A stretch of DNA of 12,379 bases, from the NCBI GenBank assembly GCA_021784975.1, contig JAJYGU010000125.1:1-12379 (forward strand). Direction: 5' to 3'. The notes under the pieces were generated by a model, which was not told the DNA's origin, did no database searches, and saw only the letters and a list, made by a program, of their open reading frames with translations. Origin of the DNA: Planctomycetota bacterium (lineage in GTDB: Bacteria; Planctomycetota; Planctomycetia; Pirellulales; Thermoguttaceae). Positions 7,701 through 12,379 of this stretch are shown here, piece by piece (the first letter of the stretch is position 1; every line of letters starts with the position of its first letter). The position numbers and the translations under genes are program-made.

Positions 7701-7921
7701 TGGTGGTCAATATGTGCAATTATCGCAACCTGCCGGTGAGCGTGACACTTGCTCGCGCCCGACAAGAGGTCAAGACGCAAGATGTACTCAGCGGCCAGCG
7801 CATCAGCGGTGCGTTGACGCTCCAGCCCTTGGAAATCCGCCTGCTGCGGCTGGAGCCGGAAGCCGGCAAGCGGCCGCGCCAGAGTAAACCGACAGTTTCA
7901 GGGGGCACCGATTCTCGCTAA
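4790..7921 (+). CDS. Secreted multidomain glycoside hydrolase-like protein (clan GH-A, GH42-like) with N-terminal CBM
   Basis: This 1043-residue protein is a probable exported beta-glycosidase. Residues 1-34 look like a signal peptide: a basic start, a hydrophobic core (VFAYGLCWGLAAGFA), then alanine-rich sites. A CBM_4_9-like jelly roll follows at about 58-204, from NLLANPSFES to IWIDDLKLEEG. A beta-rich linker and a helical segment lead to a TIM-barrel-like domain from about 445. There, LSNEP gives a candidate acid/base E569 and FNTENH gives a candidate nucleophile E730, 161 residues apart as expected for clan GH-A. Residues from about 810 to 930 resemble the glutamine-amidotransferase-like trimerisation domain of GH42 beta-galactosidases, and a short C-terminal beta domain ends the protein. 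The substrate cannot be read from the sequence. The start at 4790 is chosen over 4745 for the signal peptide and promoter position. The stop codon lies inside a palindromic element. Confidence 0.8.
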   Translation: MHNHSSTRSRLSHVFAYGLCWGLAAGFASAATGAIAPPTGEHIQLKSITAEAIRPGTNLLANPSFESAAPNGIPQGWLWDHRNTDATCSVDRTVAHHGRQSLRFTNTTAFGAHVYGMLWLAHPIKLVEGKPYTMSAWVKSDSPGQTRLIGGNDWQIRVTARPTGGQWRRISRTFTPAAKDCDFTLRIGVEAPTPGIWIDDLKLEEGQKATLDPAEGSSAAASLDAEESDRAAPGDGPFRLAFLLANPRPLVATAEAALSSGQSLRQPLQLAAGTWRLSVSGEARAATDAPRTIALCLKDAERELARAVIPLRFFSPRNALERLSLLRKQLPSLKAELATLKSRGQDISYPRVAFTVLENFVGYVDEDIRHGEVRRAFEQLGDMEAMASRTRKELDEALAGRYRFPAVPRWTGAQRPVVKGSSFLAPARMADGTTEERPVFFTGFGHFGQVVADLEKWPNYGTNIIQIELGPNRVFPKEGVVDQAPIHAMAHILDRAQRAGVAVCLLISPHYFPDWALAKWPQLRKHREGFLQYCLHAKEGQQLLHRFITTAIAPLKDHPALHSICLSNEPVNLEEPCAPARKLWQAWLEKRHGQIGALNALCGSHYASWSEVPLPDPFGPRPAKVLGMDFIRFNQEFFSGWHKLLADAVHEVAPHVPVHAKAMNWTMLSDGGVKFGVDAYLFGRFSDINGNDAVNLYHFGEGEFAQGWLQNAMGHDLQRSVLDAPVFNTENHLIEDRNIGYVPPSHIRAALWQAAVHGQSATTIWVWERSFEAKADTYASIMHRPLCAAEVGLVNCDLNRAAFEVTALQQARPDVLLLQSTSALVWDKGHYVNCRDRLYTALSFTGLKIGFFTERQLEDGLLPHGSVLFLPNVVHLSDAALASLRKSPGRLVFVGAGELLSRDEYDRPRKVDLRGDRITFQGGCGSAGALWKQVLAKLPGWNLHPQVQLRGGDGRPVWGVEWRSANAPTGLVVNMCNYRNLPVSVTLARARQEVKTQDVLSGQRISGALTLQPLEIRLLRLEPEAGKRPRQSKPTVSGGTDSR

Positions 7922-8027
7922 GCGGCCGTCCAAGAACAAGTTGGGGACTGTCCCAATTTTCGTCCGACGAAAATGGGACTGTCCCCTTGGCAAAAGTGGA
8001 AATTGTTGCTGGACGGCCGCTAAGCGA
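7915..8027. repeat. Nested palindromic (REP/MITE-like) element overlapping the hydrolase stop codon
   Basis: The outer arms are 25 bases each (7915-7939 and 8003-8027) and pair at 22 of 25 positions, including a perfect 12-base core AGCGGCCGTCCA / TGGACGGCCGCT. Inside lie two copies of the palindrome GGGACTGTCCC (7944-7954 and 7975-7985). Between them is a third perfect palindrome, ATTTTCGTC-C-GACGAAAAT (9-base arms, 7956-7974), so the inner region can also fold as one long hairpin. The outer left arm contains the TAA stop of the preceding gene. No transposase is encoded here, so any mobility would depend on an enzyme elsewhere. The hairpin may also end or protect the upstream transcript. Confidence 0.8.
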
Positions 8028-8093
8028 CACTCACCGATAGAATCAGCGAAGATTAGTGAAGATCAGTTTCCTATTTTGTATCAAGAGTTTTTC

Positions 8094-8192
8094 GACAGGA
8101 TTAACAAGATGAACAAGATACAAGAGCCAGTTTCTGCCCGGCAAATCTTGTCAATCTTGTTCATCCTGTCTTGTCAATCTTGTTTATCCTAT
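8094..8192. repeat. Inverted repeat with a duplicated right arm (23-bp tandem repeat) in the uppP leader
   Basis: The left arm 8094-8119 (starts GACAGGATTAACAAGAT) pairs with 8145-8170 (ends TTCATCCTGTC) at 23 of 26 positions, with a 25-base loop. The right arm is then repeated in tandem with period 23: 8147-8169 and 8170-8192 match at 21 of 23 positions. The A/T-rich composition differs sharply from neighbouring genes. The cluster ends 31 bases before the uppP start. Together with the palindromic element at 7915-8027 it fills most of the 302-base gap between 7921 and 8224; the rest of that gap holds no gene that I can see. Confidence 0.75.
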
Positions 8193-8223
8193 CCAGCGCC
8201 AGGATGGGGAGGGGAATCCAATC

Positions 8224-9033
8224 GTGGAAAACCTGTGGGCAGCCTTGATGGGCGTGGTGGAAGGGCTGACTGAGTTCCTGCCTATTTCCTCCACCGGCCA
8301 CTTGATCCTCGTCGGCCATTTCAGCGGCTTCGAGGCGCGGCTGGGAAAGGACGCCGCCGATGCCTTTGAAATTGTCATCCAACTCGGCGCGATCCTGGCG
8401 GTGGTGGCCGCCTATCCCGGCCGCTTCACCGGACTGCTGCGACTGAAGGACAATCGCGGCTTCTCCGGGCTCCGCGGCATCGGGCTGTTGGTGATTACGT
8501 CGATCCCGGCATCGATCGTTGGTCTGCTGACGCATCATTTCATCAAGGAAAAGCTGTTTTCGACGATCACGGTGGCGGCCGCCCTGGCCGTCGGGGCGGT
8601 GTGGATCTTGCTGACGGAACTCTGGCGGCCGCGGCCGCGGCTCGATGGCGTCGACGCGCTCACCTGGCGGGAAGCGCTCGCGGTCGGCCTGTTCCAATGT
8701 TTGTCCCTATGGCCCGGCATGTCGCGGGCCGCCTCCACCATCCTGGGCGGCATGATCTCGGGCGTGGACCGCAAGACCGCGACCGAGTACTCCTTTTTCG
8801 CCGCCGTGCCGATTATGATTGCGGCCACGATCTTCGAACTCCACAATAGCTACGCCAGCCTCGCCGGCCATTTTCAAATCCTCGCCATCGGCTTCGTGGT
8901 CTCCTTCATCTTCGCCTGGCTGGCGGTCAAGTCGTTCATCCACTTCCTCAGCCGTCACACGCTGGTCCCCTTTGGTTGGTACCGCCTGGCCTTGGCGGCA
9001 GTCGTGGTCTGGTTCGCGTTTGCCCAGGGCTAA
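8224..9033 (+). CDS. uppP: Undecaprenyl-diphosphatase (UppP/BacA family)
   Basis: UppP is an integral membrane enzyme that dephosphorylates undecaprenyl diphosphate to regenerate the lipid carrier for peptidoglycan and other surface polymers; overproduction gives bacitracin resistance. The 269-residue length is typical. The first signature, EGLTEFLPISSTGH (13-26), holds both acidic residues, E13 and E17. The second signature is WPGMSRAASTILGG, with the arginine at residue 168; most relatives have SRSG here. Several long hydrophobic stretches fit a multi-pass protein. The GTG start at 8224 has a GGAGG run (8208-8212) 11 bases upstream. The leader contains the repeat cluster at 8094-8192. The next gene follows after 54 bases on the same strand, though a functional link is not evident. 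Confidence 0.93.
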   Translation: MENLWAALMGVVEGLTEFLPISSTGHLILVGHFSGFEARLGKDAADAFEIVIQLGAILAVVAAYPGRFTGLLRLKDNRGFSGLRGIGLLVITSIPASIVGLLTHHFIKEKLFSTITVAAALAVGAVWILLTELWRPRPRLDGVDALTWREALAVGLFQCLSLWPGMSRAASTILGGMISGVDRKTATEYSFFAAVPIMIAATIFELHNSYASLAGHFQILAIGFVVSFIFAWLAVKSFIHFLSRHTLVPFGWYRLALAAVVVWFAFAQG

Positions 9034-9087
9034 GCCAATTCGTAAGATTCCCCAAACCACGATCGCAAGCCCTAAGGAGGTGTGAAA

Positions 9088-9441
9088 ATGGCCAAATCCG
9101 CCCAAGAGGTTCTGGCGGAGTTCCAGACAAACATGCCGAAATTGCAGAAGGCGATTCCCGAGGTGGCCGCCGACTTTGGCAAGCGGCTCATGCCGGATGC
9201 CCTCAAGGATGGCGTGCTGACCACCAAGGTCAAGGAACTGGTGGCCCTGGGCATCGCCGTCTGCGCCACTTGCGACTATTGCATCGCCATTCACGTCAAG
9301 AAGTGCTTCGAGGCCGGCGCGACCCAAGAGGAGCTCGCCGAGGTGTTGGGCGTAGCGATCCTGATGGGTGGCGGCCCGGCATTGACCTACTCCACCTTCG
9401 CCGCGCAGGCGATCGAAGAGTTCGCCCCCAAAGGAGCGTGA
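9088..9441 (+). CDS. Carboxymuconolactone decarboxylase family protein, AhpD-like
   Basis: The 117-residue protein is a small all-helical member of the CMD/AhpD family. It carries the exact AhpD-type redox signature E-x11-C-x2-C-x3-H: E50, C62, C65 and H69, in CATCDYCIAIH. AhpD-like proteins use the CxxC pair for thiol-disulfide or peroxidase chemistry in the cytoplasm, often as oligomers; the true partner here is unknown. The ATG at 9088 is preceded by a perfect AAGGAGG (9074-9080) at 7-base spacing, one of the strongest ribosome sites in the window, so high expression is likely. A GTG at 9082 lies inside that site and is rejected. The flavin reductase-like gene follows after 31 bases, suggesting a two-gene redox unit. 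Confidence 0.9.
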   Translation: MAKSAQEVLAEFQTNMPKLQKAIPEVAADFGKRLMPDALKDGVLTTKVKELVALGIAVCATCDYCIAIHVKKCFEAGATQEELAEVLGVAILMGGGPALTYSTFAAQAIEEFAPKGA

Positions 9442-9472
9442 CGCTAATGTCAGCCAACCCCAGGAGGACCGC

Positions 9473-10039
9473 ATGAAGAAATCGATTGGACCACAAACGC
9501 TGGTGTATCCGGTGCCCACCTGGATTGTGGGCACCTACGACAGCGGCGGCAAACCGAACGGGATGACGGCGGCCTGGGGCGGCATCTGTTGCTCCGACCC
9601 GCCGTGCGTGGCCGTCTCGCTGCGGAAGGCAACCTACAGCTATGCGAGCCTCATGGCCCAAAAAGCGTTCACCATCAACGTGCCGTCGGAGGACCAGCTC
9701 AAGGTGGCCGACTATTTTGGGTTGGTCAGCGGCCGGGATGTTGACAAGTTTGCCGCCACCGGGCTGACGCCTATCCGCAGCCAACTGGTCAATGCACCGT
9801 ATATCGACGAGTTCCCGCTGGTGTTGGAGTGCAGCGTGCTGCACGTCGTCGAGCTCGGCCTGCACACCCAGTTCGTCGGCCACATCCAGGACGTGAAGGC
9901 CGAAGAGAGCACGCTGGGGGCCACCGGACTTCCCGAGATCGAAAAGGTCAAGCCGATCATTTTTTCGCCGGGCAACCGCTTCTACTACGGCCTGGGCGAG
10001 TTCCTGGGCCGGGCGTTTTCGGCCGGAAAAAAGATCTGA
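9473..10039 (+). CDS. Flavin reductase-like, FMN-binding domain protein
   Basis: The 188-residue product matches the flavin reductase-like FMN-binding (split beta-barrel) family. Supporting segments are the opening TLVYPVPTWIVGTYD, then GMTAAWGGICCSDPPCVAVS (30-49), where flavin contacts usually lie, and AFTINVPSEDQLKVADYFG, followed by ECSVLHVVELGLHTQFVGHI. Members reduce flavin or bind it to act as small oxidoreductases; the substrate cannot be told. Two adjacent cysteines (CC) and a third nearby (PPC) lie in the flavin-binding strand region. The ATG at 9473 has AGGAGG about 5 bases upstream. It is 31 bases after the AhpD-like gene, so the pair is probably cotranscribed. It ends 8 bases before the stop of the convergent nitrilase-like gene, with no room for a separate terminator. 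Confidence 0.87.
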   Translation: MKKSIGPQTLVYPVPTWIVGTYDSGGKPNGMTAAWGGICCSDPPCVAVSLRKATYSYASLMAQKAFTINVPSEDQLKVADYFGLVSGRDVDKFAATGLTPIRSQLVNAPYIDEFPLVLECSVLHVVELGLHTQFVGHIQDVKAEESTLGATGLPEIEKVKPIIFSPGNRFYYGLGEFLGRAFSAGKKI

Positions 10040-10047
10040 GCGGCTCG

Positions 10048-11424
10048 CTACGGGTCGGCTTCCCACGGCGGCCGGTGGCGCGGCAATTCGGCCCAAAAAT
10101 CGCCCAGGCTGCCCCAGTGGGTCCGCTGGTTCAGGTCCACTTCCGCCACCACCACCGTTCCCCACTGCTTGGCCAGGGCGATCGTGCGGCCGACGTGGTC
10201 CCAGACCGCAGTCAACATCCAGTGGCTGGAAAAGTCGGTGTAGGTGCTGCTGACCACGTACACATGGCTCTCCACCGCGCGGGCCTTGGCCAAATCGGGA
10301 TTGCAGCCCCAAACCGGCCAGGCAATCACCTCGGCGCCGCGGTTGGCCAGGTGCCGCGCTACCTCGGGAAAGAAGCCGTCGTAGCAAATCATCATCGCCA
10401 CTTTGCCGAAGCGGGTCTGAAACACCGGGTAGTCGTGGCCGGGCATGACCCCGCCGGTAACCTCATCGCGCGGCAGCGTTACCTTGCGGTACTTGCCCAC
10501 CAACTTGCCGTCCGGTCCCAGCAGCGCCGCCGTGTTGTAGATCAAATGCCCGTCCCGCTCGCACAAGCCGGCCACGATGTACAGGTTGTGCTTCTTGGCC
10601 AACTGGCCGAAGTATTCGCTCGACGGCCCGGGGATCGGCTCAGCGGCCCGTTGGATCGTGTAGCCGTTGCCGGGGGTGGTGAGGCACTCGCCCAGCACAA
10701 CCAAATCGGCCTTCTGCCGGCTGGCTTCGGCGATCAACGGGGCGAACATGCGGCAGTTGTCGGCGGGCGTCTTGCCGCCGTGAGGACAGAAGTGGACCGC
10801 GGCCAGGCGCACCTTTCGCGCCGGTAGCGGGGCCGTCTCTTTCAGGCGGACCTCGCTCCAGGCGATCTTGCCGCGCGGTGCCCAGCGGAGCCGCAACTCG
10901 ACCACCGCCCGAGCCGCCTTGGAAGGGGCGCGGTAGGTGTCAGAGACCTCGGTCCAACCACAGGCATCAGTGGACTTGTCCGTTGGGTATTCCGGCTCGG
11001 CGATCGGCCGAGCGCCGTGCATGAAGTCAGTGGGCACCCACTGGTCATACGGCACCCGACCGCCGGCTGCGTCCAGCCAGATAATCCTGACCGGCGCGCT
11101 CTGCCGCGGCAGGGCCACGTTCTCCACTTTTCGCAACGCCCGGAAATGATAATAACGGCCACCGTGGACAGAAAACGTCTTGACCCAGCCGCCATCAAGG
11201 CCCTCCCGTCCGTCCGCGTGGATCACAAAGGCCCCTCGACCATCGGCGCCTTCAGTGGGACGAAACGCAAACGCGGGCCGTATTTCGTCGCGTGGAGATG
11301 AAACGGTCCATCCTTCCGGCGCGCCGGCAACCTTTCCTTCCCATGCCGCCCTGACGGGCACGGCCGAAAGGATCAGCCAGGCTGCAAGAACAAAACTCCA
11401 ATGAGTCGGGCGAAGTTGCATCAT
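10048..11424 (-). CDS. Exported carbon-nitrogen hydrolase (nitrilase superfamily) with N-terminal jelly-roll-like module
   Basis: The 458-residue protein is a nitrilase-superfamily amidohydrolase, hydrolysing a non-peptide C-N bond through a Glu-Lys-Cys triad. The triad is E246 (ADLVVLGE), K314 (KYRKVTLPRDE) and C347 (VAMMICYDGFFPE); E321 is the usual second glutamate. Before the hydrolase domain (about 203-458) is a signal peptide, with hydrophobic residues 10-24 and a likely cut near VRA-A. A module of about 170 residues follows, resembling a carbohydrate-binding jelly roll (GGWVKTFSVHGGRYYHFRA, and later IAWSEVRLKE). The ATG at 11424 has AGGAG at 8-base spacing; a GTG at 11433 overlaps that site. 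Most nitrilases are cytoplasmic, so export plus a binding-like module is unusual. The substrate is unknown; an amide on a surface or extracellular glycan is a guess. It is preceded on the same strand by the all-alpha hypothetical gene. Confidence 0.86.
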   Translation of the reverse strand: MMQLRPTHWSFVLAAWLILSAVPVRAAWEGKVAGAPEGWTVSSPRDEIRPAFAFRPTEGADGRGAFVIHADGREGLDGGWVKTFSVHGGRYYHFRALRKVENVALPRQSAPVRIIWLDAAGGRVPYDQWVPTDFMHGARPIAEPEYPTDKSTDACGWTEVSDTYRAPSKAARAVVELRLRWAPRGKIAWSEVRLKETAPLPARKVRLAAVHFCPHGGKTPADNCRMFAPLIAEASRQKADLVVLGECLTTPGNGYTIQRAAEPIPGPSSEYFGQLAKKHNLYIVAGLCERDGHLIYNTAALLGPDGKLVGKYRKVTLPRDEVTGGVMPGHDYPVFQTRFGKVAMMICYDGFFPEVARHLANRGAEVIAWPVWGCNPDLAKARAVESHVYVVSSTYTDFSSHWMLTAVWDHVGRTIALAKQWGTVVVAEVDLNQRTHWGSLGDFWAELPRHRPPWEADP

Positions 11425-11541
11425 AACGTGCACTCCTGAGTCTTCGTCGCGCGATGCTTTAGGTTACACGAGAATGAATCTTGAAGGAAGGCGGGCAGAT
11501 CGGCCAGGGGCAGGGCCTCAATCCCCGACCCGACCGGGTAC

Positions 11542-11715
11542 CTACCGAGCATTGCCAAGCGGCCCGCCGATGAAATCGCTGGCCGAGCGCTGCAACGCAC
11601 CGTAGTCCAACCTCAGCCAGCCGCGGTTCGCGCGGACCTCGACCTTGTCGGCCGGAAATGCCGCGGTCACGTAGGGATTGGCGTAACGGTCCGCATGTTC
11701 CGCGTCAGGTCGCGC
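11542..11715 (-). pseudogene. Out-of-frame C-terminal continuation of the right-edge gene
   Basis: Downstream of the premature stop at 11667-11669, another minus-strand frame stays open from 11715 to a TAG at 11542-11544. It reads like real protein, for example HADRYANPYVTAAFPADKVE and GWLRLDYGALQRSASDF, with mostly G/C-ending codons. It has no good start of its own and overlaps the end of the upstream frame. Re-reading one base, or restoring one missing base, between 11670 and 11715 would join the two. A genuine frameshift mutation, a sequencing error or programmed shifting are all possible; no classical slippery heptamer is visible. Confidence 0.5.
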
Positions 11716-12379
11716 TCAAAGGCCCAGGCCACCAGCGGCAGCAGCTTCCAACGCCGGGCCATGTCGATGACCGGCCGGTTCTGTTGAAGCGGGGCAAAGA
11801 AGCGGTTCTGCCACCAGTGGTAGCGGTCGAACATCCGCATCGTCAGATCGATGGTCCTCGGGTGAGCATAAGCCTCGAAACTCAAGAAGGTCATGCCGTC
11901 TTCCAGCCGATTGCAGTCCAGCCCCCAGCGGGCGGCCTCTTCCAGCCGGAGTCCCATCCGTTGCCGGTTCTCCAGTTCCTCGGGCGTTTGGATGGCCACC
12001 TCCCCAAGCACCGCCGGCATTCGATACCTGGGACTCAGGGCCAGCGCCACCGCGGCCATGTTCGGGCCGGTCAACGAGTTTAGGCCGAATTGCAGCCCGT
12101 AGATCGCCGCCGTCCCCTCGATCGTCCCGTCGGTCTTGGCGGGAAAATAGCTTCGCCCGTGGGTGCTGGCGAAGGTCCCCTGAAAATGGCTGAGCGCCAT
12201 GTCGAGCAACATCAGGTCCAGAACCATGGTTGCCTTCTTGGCGATTTCCTCATCACGGGCAAAATCGACCAGATTCAGCAAAGCTACCATGTCCTCGACG
12301 TAGTAGACGTGGGAGAGCCACTCGCTAAAGCCCGTCCGGTATCGCAGGTCGAGCCAGCGAGCCACCCGCCGCCTGGCGC
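11667..12379 (-). CDS. Conserved all-alpha hypothetical protein, N-terminus cut by the window edge, C-terminus probably frameshifted
   Basis: About 236 codons are visible and the frame is open to the right edge, so the true start lies outside. The opening segment has GFSEWLSHVYYVEDMVALLN, then MVLDLMLLDMALSHFQGTF and THGRSYF. I recall these as conserved in hypothetical proteins of planctomycetes and actinobacteria, with helix-rich patterns like an (alpha/alpha) toroid. No function is established and no catalytic residues can be named. The reading frame ends at 11667 with an unconvincing tail (RNMRTVTPIPT), while a protein-like continuation exists in another frame to 11542. It sits 117 bases upstream of the exported nitrilase-like gene, measured from that second stop, in the same direction, so the two may form a transcription unit. 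Confidence 0.7.
   Translation of the reverse strand, partial: ARRRVARWLDLRYRTGFSEWLSHVYYVEDMVALLNLVDFARDEEIAKKATMVLDLMLLDMALSHFQGTFASTHGRSYFPAKTDGTIEGTAAIYGLQFGLNSLTGPNMAAVALALSPRYRMPAVLGEVAIQTPEELENRQRMGLRLEEAARWGLDCNRLEDGMTFLSFEAYAHPRTIDLTMRMFDRYHWWQNRFFAPLQQNRPVIDMARRWKLLPLVAWAFERDLTRNMRTVTPIPT

Noticed and set aside
8094..8192. CRISPR-like array
   Set aside because: The 23-base copies are directly adjacent with no spacers, and there are only two of them; no cas genes are present.
8707..9534. Minus-strand open frame spanning uppP and the AhpD-like gene
   Set aside because: It crosses two well-supported genes and their intergenic gap on the other strand, with no recognisable domain.

Overview
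The window is G+C-rich with strong G/C third-position bias. It looks like a chromosomal segment of a Planctomycetota bacterium, possibly Pirellulales. That assignment is an inference from gene content: an FHA gene coupled to rsgA, a large secreted sugar hydrolase with a carbohydrate-binding module, an exported nitrilase-like enzyme, and palindromes built on GGGACTGTCCC. No rRNA, tRNA, CRISPR array, integrase or complete insertion sequence was seen.

Left part (1-3650). The start of a NAMPT/NadV-type nicotinamide phosphoribosyltransferase runs off the left edge on the minus strand. A DCC-family (DUF393) thiol-disulfide protein diverges from it behind a good sigma-70-like promoter and a G-rich tract. 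Facing it is a minus-strand run that reads, in transcription order, FHA-domain protein, RsgA (ribosome-assembly GTPase), a DUF2442 protein and a small HEAT-like hypothetical protein. The FHA stop and the rsgA start are only four bases apart, so the two are probably translationally coupled.

Middle (3651-8223). A TIGR01212/YhcC-type radical SAM protein is divergent from FHA-rsgA. A sigma-70-like promoter then leads into a 1043-residue secreted protein with a CBM, a clan GH-A-like barrel and a GH42-like third domain. Its stop codon lies inside a nested palindromic element (7915-8027). A second repeat cluster (8094-8192), an inverted repeat plus a 23-bp tandem repeat, follows in the leader of the next gene.

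Right part (8224-12379). uppP (undecaprenyl-diphosphatase), an AhpD-like carboxymuconolactone decarboxylase family protein and a flavin reductase-like protein lie in a row on the plus strand. They converge, with an 8-bp gap, on a minus-strand gene for an exported carbon-nitrogen hydrolase with an N-terminal jelly-roll-like module. Upstream of that, running off the right edge, is a conserved all-alpha protein of unknown function whose C-terminus appears split by a one-base frameshift.

The genes are mostly housekeeping or salvage functions (NAD, ribosome assembly, cell-wall lipid carrier) interleaved with glycan and redox accessory genes. I see no clear new multi-gene defence or mobile system. 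The best candidates for follow-up are the nested palindromic element, the competing-arm repeat upstream of uppP, the FHA-RsgA pairing, the exported nitrilase and the frameshifted gene.
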